From the NCBI GenBank assembly GCA_910586305.1, contig CAJUGS010000036.1:1-29914 (forward strand): DNA of 29,914 nt. The letters are read 5' to 3'. Below are positions 14,480 to 23,518 of this stretch, piece by piece. Below the pieces are notes generated by a model. The model did no database searches. It worked only from the letters and a program-made list of their open reading frames with translations, and was not told the DNA's origin. The first letter of the stretch is position 1. The number at the start of each line of letters is the position of its first letter. Both the position numbers and the translations under genes were made by a program. The DNA comes from an uncultured Duncaniella sp. (GTDB lineage: Bacteria; Bacteroidota; Bacteroidia; Bacteroidales; Muribaculaceae).

Positions 14480-15279
14480 AAACCATCATTACCCGCAGTC
14501 TCTACAAGACCACAGCAGCAATCATAATAGGCCTCGCAGGAGCGATAGCTACGTCGTGCGGTCCGGCCCAGGACATCGTATATATGCAGGACCTGCCCGC
14601 CAATGCAAAACTCAAGATACAGACCGACGGCGAACTGCGCCTATGCCCCGGCGACCGTCTGTACATCGAAATACACAGCCGCGACAAGGAGCTGGCAGAG
14701 ATGTTCAACCTCAGCCGCACCGCCAACGGAGCTACAGGAGTCACGCTCAAGGATGCCGCATACACAGTCGACAAGGCCGGCAACATAGATATGCCCATAC
14801 TCGGTCAGATCAGGGTAGACGGGCTGACACGCCTCGAAGTGGCACAGCTCGTGAAATACCGCCTGCTCTCGGGCAATCTCCTGCGCGACCCCATCGTCAC
14901 AGTCAGCTGTCCCGACATGGCCTTCTATGTGATAGGAGAGTCGGGTGTAGGCAGGCACGCATTTCCCGACGACAAACTCAACATACTCGAGGCCCTCTCC
15001 ATCTCGGGCGACCTTGCCATTTCGGGCAAGCGCACCAACGTGCTCGTGCTCCGCACAGAGGACGACAAGCAGGTGCCCTACCGCGTAGACCTCACAAACA
15101 CCGACGCAGTATATGCCTCGCCGGTATTCTACATACGCCAGAACGACATGATATATGTTGAGCCAAACCAGGTGAAAGCCAACACTTCCACAGCCAACGG
15201 CTCGAACTACATGACCCTCGGATTCTGGACATCGCTGCTATCGCTCGGCACAACAATAGCCGTGCTCGTCACAAAATAG
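14476..15279 (+). CDS. Wza-like polysaccharide export lipoprotein
   Basis: 267-aa outer-membrane lipoprotein. A signal peptide ends in lipobox IATSC with the acylated Cys at residue 28. The poly-export domain follows (LCPGDRLYIEIHSRD around 55-70, then DKAGNIDMPILGQIRVDGLTR around 97-117), then a SLBB-like segment (FYVIGESGVGRHAFP, about 150-165). A hydrophobic C-terminal segment (about 244-265) could be the membrane-spanning helix that forms the Wza-type exit pore. It overlaps upxY by 4 nt and precedes the tyrosine-kinase gene by 15 nt, the usual Wza-Wzc pairing in capsule export. The cysteine-anchored form is typical of Bacteroidetes members. Confidence 0.92.
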   Translation: MKTIITRSLYKTTAAIIIGLAGAIATSCGPAQDIVYMQDLPANAKLKIQTDGELRLCPGDRLYIEIHSRDKELAEMFNLSRTANGATGVTLKDAAYTVDKAGNIDMPILGQIRVDGLTRLEVAQLVKYRLLSGNLLRDPIVTVSCPDMAFYVIGESGVGRHAFPDDKLNILEALSISGDLAISGKRTNVLVLRTEDDKQVPYRVDLTNTDAVYASPVFYIRQNDMIYVEPNQVKANTSTANGSNYMTLGFWTSLLSLGTTIAVLVTK

Positions 15280-15294
15280 AAACCTATCTGAATA

Positions 15295-17772
15295 ATGCAA
15301 CGCAACCTTGATGAAAACACAACGCTGCAGAAAAGCGTAATCATAAACACCCAAGCTCCCCGCAAACACCAGAACGACGGATTCGTCAAGATGAAAGACA
15401 ATATCTTTCTCTTTGTCGGAAACTGGAAATGGTTTGTGCTCTCTCTGATAGTAACGATCGGCTGTGCCTACTACTACCTGCAGATCACACCCAACATCTA
15501 CCGCGCCACCGCATCGATAATGATCAAGAACGATGATAAGAACGGACTCTCCGAGGAGGCCATGCAGCAGCTCGGAATCACAGGAGCGTCGGTCAATATC
15601 ACCAACGAAATCATGTCGATGAAGACTGTGGCCTCGGCAGCCGAGGTGGTCAACCGACTCGGCCTTGACGTGGAGTGCTACCACGCAGGCGCATTTCACG
15701 ACGAGCTGGCCTACGGCGTGGATCTCCCTGTCAAAATAAGTCTCCCCGATCTCGGAGAGACCGAGATAGCAACATTCGAACTCGCCATCAACCCCGACAG
15801 CACCGTGGTGGTCTCAGACATCATGATCAACAACCAGCCCATCGAGAAATCATTCCGCTTCAAGATGGGCCCTACTGTCAGAACTCCGCTCGGAAAAATG
15901 ACCGTGACACCATCGCCCAACTATGTCAACGGCATGAAAGACCGTCTCAAGGTCGTGCGCCGTTCCAAGAGAGAGACCATCAACGACTATCACCAGCGCG
16001 TCATAGCCACACAGCGCAACAACAAGGCATCAATCATCGACCTGTCCATCAACGATGTGTCGCGCACACGAGGCGAAGACATCCTCTCGACATTCGTGGC
16101 CGTATACAACGAAAACTGGGTGCGTGACCGCAACCAGATTACAACCTCGACCACCGACTTCATCAAGGACCGACTCGCAATAATAGAAAGCGAACTCGGC
16201 AACGTGGAGACCAACATATCCAACTACAAGAGTACCAATCTGATGCCCGATGTAGCGGCAGTCGGTTCGATGGCTCTGAGCACAATGAACGCCTCGCAAG
16301 AGCAGGGTCGCGAGATAGACAACCGTGTTGCAATGACCAAATATGTGCGCAACTACCTCACCGACGGTATCCACGACAAGGAACAGCTCCCTGCCAATTC
16401 AGGCATCAACAACCCCGGAATCGAGGCCCAGATAGCCGCCTACAACACACTTCTGTTACAGCGAAACAACCACCTGGCCGTCTCCTCGCCACAGAACCCG
16501 TTGGTGATGGACATCGACCAGAAACTCCAGACAATGAAATCGAGCATCCTCGCCTCGCTCGACAACGAACTGGCCATGCTCAACACCCAGCGCCAGTCGA
16601 TACGCACCGTACAGGCCCAGGCCTCGGGCAGGGTGGCTTCAAACCCTCAGCAGGCAAAATACCTCCTCTCGTTCGAGCGACAGCAGAAGGTGAAGGAGTC
16701 GCTCTATCTCTTCCTGCTCCAAAAGCGAGAGGAGAATGAGCTGTCGCAAGCGTTCACCGCCTACAACACACGACTCATAGAGCATCCTCAGTCCGACCCG
16801 TCGCCCGTGCTCCCCAACCTCTATATGGTGGTGGGCGTGGCTCTGATTGCAGGCCTCGCCATTCCCGCTGTTATACTGCTCCTCGTTGAGAACTTCAACA
16901 CAGCTGTGCGCGGACGCAAGGATCTCGAGTCGCTCCACGCACCCTTCGTGGGCGAGATACCGCTGGCCATGGTGAGCAAAAAAGGCAAAGGCACCAAGAA
17001 AGTTGCCCGAGAAATCACCGACAACCAGCTGCTCGTGAAACCAAGGAGCAAGAATATCATGAACGAGGCGTTCCGCGTGGTACGTACCAATCTTGAGTTC
17101 ATTCTCGGCTTTGAAGGAGGCCATCACGTGGTGATGATGACATCAATGAACCCCGGTTCCGGCAAGACATTTATCACGGCCAATCTCTCCACAGCTCTCG
17201 CCATCAAAGGCAAAAAAGTTATATCGGTCGACCTCGACCTGCGCAGAGGATCACTCTCGAAATATGTTGAGAGTCCCGATATGGGCGTGTCAAACTATCT
17301 GTCCGGACAGGTACAGGACTATCACGATGTCATCATCCGGCTCGGTGAGCTCGACGTGCTCCCATGCGGCACTATACCTCCCAACCCCACGGAGCTTCTC
17401 TTCACCAAACGGTTCACCGATATGCTGGACAAGCTGAAGGAGGAGTATGACTACGTGTTCATCGACTGTCCGCCGGTGGACATCGTGGCCGACGCAGCCA
17501 TCATAAGCCGCCACGCCGAAATGACCCTTTTCGTAGTGCGCGCCCACCTCATGGACCGCTCATTCCTCACCGACATAGAGAAGTGGTATGAAGAGCGCCG
17601 CTTCCCCAACCTCTCAATCCTTCTCAACGGAACACGACAGGAGTTCTCCCACTACGGATACAGCCGATACGTATATCATCGCTACGGATACCACTATGGC
17701 AATTACGGCCACTATGGCTACGGCGAAGACTCCGACCAGTCGGAAGAAACTCCCAAACGCGCCAACGCATAG
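15295..17772 (+). CDS. Wzc-like chain-length regulator and BY-kinase (tyrosine autokinase)
   Basis: 825-aa inner-membrane co-polymerase. Wzz-type periplasmic domain lies between two transmembrane helices (about 41-61 and 507-530), with a predicted coiled-coil region near 270-470. The cytoplasmic kinase domain follows: Walker A in MNPGSGKTF (Lys624), Walker A' VISVDLDLRRG (about 642-652), Walker B YVFIDCPP (about 720-727). The C-terminus has a dense tyrosine cluster, ten Tyr within residues 787-810, the expected autophosphorylation tail. Together with Wza it sets polymer length and drives export. No phosphatase (Wzb-like) gene is found in the window. Confidence 0.93.
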   Translation: MQRNLDENTTLQKSVIINTQAPRKHQNDGFVKMKDNIFLFVGNWKWFVLSLIVTIGCAYYYLQITPNIYRATASIMIKNDDKNGLSEEAMQQLGITGASVNITNEIMSMKTVASAAEVVNRLGLDVECYHAGAFHDELAYGVDLPVKISLPDLGETEIATFELAINPDSTVVVSDIMINNQPIEKSFRFKMGPTVRTPLGKMTVTPSPNYVNGMKDRLKVVRRSKRETINDYHQRVIATQRNNKASIIDLSINDVSRTRGEDILSTFVAVYNENWVRDRNQITTSTTDFIKDRLAIIESELGNVETNISNYKSTNLMPDVAAVGSMALSTMNASQEQGREIDNRVAMTKYVRNYLTDGIHDKEQLPANSGINNPGIEAQIAAYNTLLLQRNNHLAVSSPQNPLVMDIDQKLQTMKSSILASLDNELAMLNTQRQSIRTVQAQASGRVASNPQQAKYLLSFERQQKVKESLYLFLLQKREENELSQAFTAYNTRLIEHPQSDPSPVLPNLYMVVGVALIAGLAIPAVILLLVENFNTAVRGRKDLESLHAPFVGEIPLAMVSKKGKGTKKVAREITDNQLLVKPRSKNIMNEAFRVVRTNLEFILGFEGGHHVVMMTSMNPGSGKTFITANLSTALAIKGKKVISVDLDLRRGSLSKYVESPDMGVSNYLSGQVQDYHDVIIRLGELDVLPCGTIPPNPTELLFTKRFTDMLDKLKEEYDYVFIDCPPVDIVADAAIISRHAEMTLFVVRAHLMDRSFLTDIEKWYEERRFPNLSILLNGTRQEFSHYGYSRYVYHRYGYHYGNYGHYGYGEDSDQSEETPKRANA

Positions 17773-17803
17773 ACACGGCAACCTCTCTACCCCCCTTGTC
17801 AAC

Positions 17804-19342
17804 ATGGCAGGAAACCTACGGATAGCCCGAAACGCAGCCTACCTCTACGTCCGCACCATCATCAACACGGTGATGGGCTTCATCACCGTCGACATCATGC
17901 TCGAAGCCCTCGGTGTGGACGACTACGGACTCCAGTCGGTGGCCGGGGCGGGAATAGGCCTATTCAGCTTCCTGGTCTCGGTGCTATCCACCTCCACCTC
18001 GCGCTTCATCACCTTCGAACTGGGGCGTGGCGATATGCGTCGCACCAACGACACTTTCTGCTCCGCGTCTATAATATTCACAGGCCTGGCAGTCATTATG
18101 GCCATAGTGTCGGAGACGGTGGGTATGTGGGTGCTCCATCACCAGCTCAATGTGCCTGAGGGGCGTATGCACGCAGCCGAGATAATAATCCATGCCTCGG
18201 CACTCTCATCGATCATTACCATTCCGCAGGGACCCTATTCGGCTGTTCTCGTGGCGAGAGAGAAATTCAACATCCTGGCCTATTGCAGCCTGTTCGGAAC
18301 ATTTGCCAAATTAGGCATACTGCTGCTCGTCAGAGAGTCGGACTTCGACCATCTCATACTCTACACAGTTCTTATGACCGTCGCGGAACTCTCCATCACA
18401 CTCTTCATGCGGGCCTACTGCATACACAAGTTCCCCGAGGCACGTTTCAGGTTTAGCTTCGACCGCAAACTGCTGAGTCCGATGCTGCGTTTCTCGGGCT
18501 GGGAACTATTCGGCTCTGTCAGCCGCACCGTAAAGGGCACAGTCTACCCCATGGTTCTCAACATATTCCACGGCGTCAAGCTCAATGCAGCCATCGGCAT
18601 CGGCACAGCAGTGTCGGGAGCGGTAACAGGACTGGCCTTCACCGTCACCTCGGCCTTCAAGCCGGTAATTGTCAAGCACTTTGCCAGGGGACGCATCTAC
18701 GACATGAAGGAGTCGATTGAGAACGCGACTCTCATTTCCATGATTTTCTACGGGATGTTTGCCATCCCCCTCCTCGTCGAGCTCGACTTTGTGATGAAAC
18801 TGTGGCTTGGAACAGTCCCGGCCCTTTCGGCCGAGCTGTGTGCCATCCAGCTTGTGGTCAACACTGTCATTATGGCCTATCTCGTCCCGGCCGAATCACT
18901 CAAGTCCATGGGGTTAAACAAAGGCATCAATATCATGCAGTTTATCGAGGGAACAGCCTCGGTCGGGACAACCTATATGGCACTTGTGCTGGGTATGTCG
19001 CCCATTGTGGCCTGCGCGGTCTACGAGGCAGGGCTCCTTGTCAACTGCGTGTTCACCCTTGTACTCATCTACCGCAATCTCGGAAGTTTATTCTTCAACC
19101 GTCTCGTCAGCCGTACCATACTCGGCGTTCTCGCTCTTGAAGTGGCTATTTTCGCCATACTATCCGGTATCAGCCACTTGCTCGGACATTCGTGGCTCAC
19201 GCTCATAACAGTGTCTGCTCTCTCCGTCATTCTCTTTACTACGGGCAGCGTGTTCCTCCTTCCGCGCCGACAGCGCGACTTACTACTATCGCTCGTCCGC
19301 CGCTATCTCAGTCTCACCATTCCCTCAAGAGCCAATGTCTGA
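17804..19342 (+). CDS. Wzx-like polysaccharide flippase
   Basis: 512-aa polytopic membrane protein with about 12-14 hydrophobic helices, of the polysaccharide transporter branch of the MOP superfamily. The N-terminus (RNAAYLYVRTIINTVMGFITV) and the following ALGVDDYGLQSVAGAGIGLFSFL segment are typical of Bacteroidetes flippases annotated as lipopolysaccharide biosynthesis proteins. It moves lipid-linked repeat units from the cytoplasmic to the periplasmic face of the inner membrane. ATG 17804 is chosen: an in-frame extension back to 17588 runs through the kinase tail in another frame and is low-complexity Thr/Ser. The start lies 31 nt after the kinase stop, and the end overlaps the next gene by 8 nt. 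Confidence 0.9.
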   Translation: MAGNLRIARNAAYLYVRTIINTVMGFITVDIMLEALGVDDYGLQSVAGAGIGLFSFLVSVLSTSTSRFITFELGRGDMRRTNDTFCSASIIFTGLAVIMAIVSETVGMWVLHHQLNVPEGRMHAAEIIIHASALSSIITIPQGPYSAVLVAREKFNILAYCSLFGTFAKLGILLLVRESDFDHLILYTVLMTVAELSITLFMRAYCIHKFPEARFRFSFDRKLLSPMLRFSGWELFGSVSRTVKGTVYPMVLNIFHGVKLNAAIGIGTAVSGAVTGLAFTVTSAFKPVIVKHFARGRIYDMKESIENATLISMIFYGMFAIPLLVELDFVMKLWLGTVPALSAELCAIQLVVNTVIMAYLVPAESLKSMGLNKGINIMQFIEGTASVGTTYMALVLGMSPIVACAVYEAGLLVNCVFTLVLIYRNLGSLFFNRLVSRTILGVLALEVAIFAILSGISHLLGHSWLTLITVSALSVILFTTGSVFLLPRRQRDLLLSLVRRYLSLTIPSRANV

Positions 19343-20495
19343 AAAAAAAATACTGTTTGTCATAGACTCACTCGGTATCGGAGGGGCTGAAAAAAGCCTC
19401 ACCACCCTCCTCTCATTTCTCAGTCGCGACAGTGACTATGATATCACCCTGCTGACAGTGGCTCGCGGAGGTGCATTCGAGAAACATCTGCCCCCGGGAA
19501 TCACCCCGGCCACACTCCCGCTCCTAAGCAACTCGACCGCAGGACGTATAAATCATACGGTCAGACGCATAGCCATGTTCGTCTCTCGAAAAATCATGTT
19601 CGGAAGAGTCCACAATGTCGACTTCCACTGGAAATTCATGGGTGGAGCCATCCCTCCCCTCACCGAAAAGTATGACATAGCCATAGCCTACCAGCAGGGA
19701 CTACCGACATTCTTCGTTGACAACAAGGTCTGCGCCGACAGGAAAATCTGCTGGATAAATGCCGATCTGCGCAAGAGCGGATATGATATGGAACACTGCC
19801 GTAAGCACTATCGCAATTTCGACACCATTGTGGCTGTCTCCGATATACTCCGCGACATGATAGTCCGCGAATATCCTGAACTCAAGGATAAAATCACAAC
19901 TATCAACGACATTGTCGATATCGACCTTATTCACCACCTTGCCTCAGGACCGTCACCCTATCCGACCGACAGTTTTGCCCTGAAGCTGCTAACGATCGGA
20001 AGGCTGCATCACGAAAAAGGTCAGGACATAGCTCTGCAGGCAGCACATCTGCTCACACTCCGAGGTCTCGATTTCCACTGGTACTTCGTGGGCGACGGCC
20101 CCATGAAAGAACAGCTCGAGAGACTCGTCTCCCGGCTCGGCCTCGACGGGAAGGTCACGCTATGTGGATTTGACGACAACCCATACCCCTATATAAAACA
20201 CTGTGACATATACATCCAGCCATCCCGCCACGAAGGCTACGGCATATCGCTATTCGAAGCCGGCTCATTCCGTCGTCCGCTCGTCACCACAGACTTCCCT
20301 GTGGCACGCGTCCACATAAACAGCGACACAGGCCTTATAGCCCCTACCTCACCCGAAGGATTAGCCGATGCTATAATCCGGCTGTCAGCCCCCGAGACAC
20401 GTGAAAAGCTCTACTCATCACCCTCCCGCAGTTTCTACTCGACAGTCGCCCGGGAAAGCCTGCTCAGAGTCACCAATCTACTGAACCATGCCTAA
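19335..20495 (+). CDS. Glycosyltransferase family 4 (first of a tandem paralogous pair)
   Basis: 386-aa GT-B fold enzyme without signal peptide. The N-terminal Rossmann half starts KKILFVIDSLGIGGAEKSL, the classic GGAE acceptor-side loop. The C-terminal nucleotide-sugar half has a LLTIGRLHHEKGQDIAL segment (about 217-233) and the EX7E motif in RHEGYGISLFEAG (Glu300, Glu308). It should add one sugar from a nucleotide donor to the lipid-linked repeat with retention of configuration. It shares unusual motifs with the next gene product (KICWI near residue 137, NPYPYIKHCD before EX7E), pointing to duplication. It overlaps both neighbours by 8 nt. The sugar specificity cannot be predicted. Confidence 0.9.
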   Translation: MSEKKILFVIDSLGIGGAEKSLTTLLSFLSRDSDYDITLLTVARGGAFEKHLPPGITPATLPLLSNSTAGRINHTVRRIAMFVSRKIMFGRVHNVDFHWKFMGGAIPPLTEKYDIAIAYQQGLPTFFVDNKVCADRKICWINADLRKSGYDMEHCRKHYRNFDTIVAVSDILRDMIVREYPELKDKITTINDIVDIDLIHHLASGPSPYPTDSFALKLLTIGRLHHEKGQDIALQAAHLLTLRGLDFHWYFVGDGPMKEQLERLVSRLGLDGKVTLCGFDDNPYPYIKHCDIYIQPSRHEGYGISLFEAGSFRRPLVTTDFPVARVHINSDTGLIAPTSPEGLADAIIRLSAPETREKLYSSPSRSFYSTVARESLLRVTNLLNHA

Positions 20496-21687
20496 GCCAA
20501 GAATACTCATAGCCATACACTATCTCGAAATCGGCGGTGTAGAGACCTCACTCATATCGCTTCTCGACGCATGGGACTACGAGAAAGCCGACATTGACCT
20601 CTTTGTCTACTCCCATCGCGGAGAGATGATGGCCCATATTCCACCACAGGTGACACTCCTCCCCGAAATAAAGTCCTATTCGCTCATCGAAAGCCCCATA
20701 GTCCGGACAATAAGGAATATGCGGTTAGGTATAGCCTTTGGACGTTACATGGCGCGACGCAGGCACCAGAGCTTCCTTAAACACAATCCACAGCCTACCG
20801 GCGACTCCATCTACGGCTACATAGGCCGCCACGTCACCCCGTGGCTTCCCGACATAAACCCCTCGGTCACCTACAATCTGGCCATCTCCTTCCTCACACC
20901 CCACGACATCGTGCTACGCAAAGTAAAAGCCCGGAAGAAAATCTGCTGGATTCACACAGACTACTCCTCGATAGGCCATGATGCCCGGCTCGAACATCCA
21001 GTGTGGGCAGCCTACGACCACATAGCCTCAATCTCTCCCGCTGTCACCAAAGGTTTTCTCAGTCACCACCCCTCACTGTCCGACAAAATAATCGGCATAA
21101 ACAACATTCTCTCCCCCACCCTCATCCGGACCCGTGCCGACGAGTTCATCCCTTCCGAGATGGACCGCGGGTCATTCACCATTCTCTCGGTCGGACGACT
21201 CTCCCAGCCGAAAAACTTCGAGAATATACCAGCCATAACCTCATCAATTATCTCCATCACCGGACTCACCGACCTGCGCTGGTACATAGTAGGCTATGGC
21301 GGGATGGAACAGGAGATTCGCGATGCCATTGACGCTGCCGGTATGCAGGACCACGTCATACTGCTCGGAAAGCGCGAGAATCCCTACCCCTACATAAAAC
21401 ACTGTGACCTCTACGTACAGCCGTCACGTTATGAAGGGCGATCAGTCACTGTGAGGGAAGCCCAGATACTCGGACGGCCTGTGGTAGTGACCGCCTACCC
21501 CACTTCATACGACCAGATAGACCATCTTGCCGACGGCGTGATAGTCCCTCTCGACAATGACGGATGCGCATCGGGAATCGCTTCAGTGATATCCGACAAA
21601 GCTCTTCTTGAATCACTCTCGTCCACCTGCCTGTCACGCGACTACTCCGACAGCCGCGAAGTAGAAAAAATCTATAGACTCCTATGA
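20488..21687 (+). CDS. Glycosyltransferase family 4 (second of a tandem paralogous pair)
   Basis: 399-aa GT-B enzyme. It begins PRILIAIHYLEIGGVETSLISLL (GGVE in place of GGAE), with KICWIHTDYSS near 150, ILSVGRLSQPKNFENIPA (about 232-249) and EX7E in RYEGRSVTVREA (Glu316, Glu324). The segment NPYPYIKHCDLYVQPSR is almost identical to that in the preceding gene, so the two look like diverged tandem duplicates. Substitutions after the first Glu (RSVTV here, YGISL there) suggest different donors or acceptors. It overlaps its upstream neighbour by 8 nt and the next by 4 nt (ATGA). Confidence 0.9.
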   Translation: MPKPRILIAIHYLEIGGVETSLISLLDAWDYEKADIDLFVYSHRGEMMAHIPPQVTLLPEIKSYSLIESPIVRTIRNMRLGIAFGRYMARRRHQSFLKHNPQPTGDSIYGYIGRHVTPWLPDINPSVTYNLAISFLTPHDIVLRKVKARKKICWIHTDYSSIGHDARLEHPVWAAYDHIASISPAVTKGFLSHHPSLSDKIIGINNILSPTLIRTRADEFIPSEMDRGSFTILSVGRLSQPKNFENIPAITSSIISITGLTDLRWYIVGYGGMEQEIRDAIDAAGMQDHVILLGKRENPYPYIKHCDLYVQPSRYEGRSVTVREAQILGRPVVVTAYPTSYDQIDHLADGVIVPLDNDGCASGIASVISDKALLESLSSTCLSRDYSDSREVEKIYRLL

Positions 21688-22394
21688 CACCGACAATTCC
21701 AAAGACAATACACTACTGCTGGTTCGGCTCATCGCCTCTCCCTCCCGAAGCGCGCAGATGCGTAGCGTCATGGCAAAGATATTTTCCAGACTATGAAATT
21801 AAGGAGTGGAACAACTCCAACTATGATGTCCGCGCCATACCATTCACCAGCCAGGCGGCCGACATGGGAAAATGGGCCTTTGTCAGCGACTACGCCCGTT
21901 TCGAAATCATCTACCGTCTCGGGGGTCTCTACTTCGACACCGACGTGGAAGTAATAGCCCCTATGAATGACATAATTGAGAAAGGAGCGTTCATGGGCAT
22001 CGAGAAAAGCCGACAGGGATGCGGAGTCAATGCAGGCCTCGGCCTTGGTGCTCCATCCGGCCACCCCATCTATCGCGAGATTCTCGACAGCTATAAATCA
22101 AGGGATTTTATAGACAGTAATGGGAACAAGCTTCCAGGCACAGTGGTCGGAGTGGTCACTGACATACTCAAACGCCACGGATTCATTGACGAAGACACCA
22201 TACAAGAAATATCCGGTATCACAATTTATCCCAACGACTATTTCAATCCTCTCGACGATTACACCGGGCTCATCCACACTACGCCAAACTCCCGCAGCAT
22301 CCACCACTATGCCAAGACATGGTGTGACAACTACGGACCTCTGCGCAAATGGGCCGCACGCTTGTACCATCGCATCCTATCACTCACCGACTGA
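21684..22394 (+). CDS. GT32-type glycosyltransferase (DXD sugar-binding region)
   Basis: 236-aa enzyme of the Gly_transf_sug/OCH1-like group. It starts IPKTIHYCWFGSSPLP, the family's IPK.IH..W motif, and carries YARFEIIYRLGGLYFDTDVEV with the metal-binding DTD at residues 85-87. Later HHYAKTW is the family's typical C-terminal H..W. element. It is expected to transfer a hexose from a nucleotide sugar in the cytoplasm during repeat assembly. ATG overlaps the preceding stop (ATGA), and its own TGA shares one base with the next ATG (TGATG), indicating translational coupling on both sides. Confidence 0.9.
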   Translation: MTPTIPKTIHYCWFGSSPLPPEARRCVASWQRYFPDYEIKEWNNSNYDVRAIPFTSQAADMGKWAFVSDYARFEIIYRLGGLYFDTDVEVIAPMNDIIEKGAFMGIEKSRQGCGVNAGLGLGAPSGHPIYREILDSYKSRDFIDSNGNKLPGTVVGVVTDILKRHGFIDEDTIQEISGITIYPNDYFNPLDDYTGLIHTTPNSRSIHHYAKTWCDNYGPLRKWAARLYHRILSLTD

Positions 22395-23518
22395 TGTTCC
22401 AGTTCTCATTTCCAGAAGTCACAAAAGCATACTACTTCACCGGATTAGGCATCATCGTGGCTGCCTATTCCGTATACCTCATTATATCTACCGACGACCG
22501 TCAGCCCGGCGACCATCACCGCAGCTCCATGCTGATTCCAATCCTAATGGCCGCATTCCTGACAATGTGGATAGGTAACCGTGACCCGACGCTCGGAATA
22601 TACGGCGACTCATACAACTATAACCTCATATACAACAACGTCCAGACCGACGAAATCTCACTCACCAGTCTTCCCGATTTTTCCTCCGAGTGGCTATGGG
22701 CTGCCATAATGTATATTTGTAGGCTGTCAGACCTGGATGTCAACGGATGGTTCACTGTCATAGCCTTCCTTTACACCTTCTCGGCGGTCTGGGCTGCCGG
22801 GGTCTGCTGCCCGCGGCGCCCAACACTCGCCACACTGCTAATATTCGCCTCATTCTCATTCCTTCCGTTCGGCCTCAACGGTCTGCGCAACGGAGTGGCC
22901 TGCCATATGGTTATCCTTGCGATAGCCTACTATCTCGACGACAGACGGATTATAGCCGGAGTGCTTGCATTCCTGATTCTCGGTATCCACCGAAGCTCCA
23001 TACTCCCTATAACGGCAGCCATAGCAGCCGTCACCGTACTCAAAAATCCGCGCCACGCTCTATACATATGGATTGCCAGCATACCGGTATCGCTATTGCT
23101 TGGAGAGACACTGACCTCCATGATTATGAACCTCGGATTTGATGACCGCATGGTCCAATACGGCGGTTCAAGTCTGTCTGGAGATAATAAATTCTCATAC
23201 ACAGGATTCCGATGGGACTTTCTGATTTACGGAGCCATCCCTATTGTATTCTACTGGTATATAACCTTTATCAAAGGAGTTCGAGACGGATGGTATAATG
23301 TCATAGCAATCACATATATGCTCTCCAACGCATTCTGGATCATCGTGATTCGCTCCACGTTCTCCAACCGCTTTGCCTACCTGTCGTGGTTCCTCATGCC
23401 AATCATGATAGCCTATCCACTCTCTGAAATGAGATTTGTCGATAAACGCGACACACTTGCCGCCTTAATACTTCCGCTATACCTCGTTCTCAGCGTAATT
23501 CTTCTTATCGGATTATAA
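22394..23518 (+). CDS. EpsG/Wzy-like polysaccharide polymerase
   Basis: 374-aa integral membrane protein with about ten predicted helices and an internal soluble loop. The motif FGLNGLRNGVACHM (about 160-175) and the following IHRSSILP are typical of the EpsG family (PF14897), where the 'RqG.a' and 'H.sa.' patterns are conserved. It is the only polymerase candidate in the locus and so probably joins repeat units on the periplasmic side. ATG 22394 is chosen because it shares a base with the preceding stop and gives a short N-terminus before the first helix. The upstream in-frame ATG at 22349 would overlap the GT32 gene. The stop shares one base with the next ATG (TAATG). Confidence 0.88.
   Translation: MFQFSFPEVTKAYYFTGLGIIVAAYSVYLIISTDDRQPGDHHRSSMLIPILMAAFLTMWIGNRDPTLGIYGDSYNYNLIYNNVQTDEISLTSLPDFSSEWLWAAIMYICRLSDLDVNGWFTVIAFLYTFSAVWAAGVCCPRRPTLATLLIFASFSFLPFGLNGLRNGVACHMVILAIAYYLDDRRIIAGVLAFLILGIHRSSILPITAAIAAVTVLKNPRHALYIWIASIPVSLLLGETLTSMIMNLGFDDRMVQYGGSSLSGDNKFSYTGFRWDFLIYGAIPIVFYWYITFIKGVRDGWYNVIAITYMLSNAFWIIVIRSTFSNRFAYLSWFLMPIMIAYPLSEMRFVDKRDTLAALILPLYLVLSVILLIGL

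Noticed and set aside
17588..17803. 72-residue N-terminal extension of the flippase
   Set aside because: It lies in the kinase Tyr-rich tail in another frame and is low-complexity Ser/Thr; the flippase family N-terminus begins at 17804.
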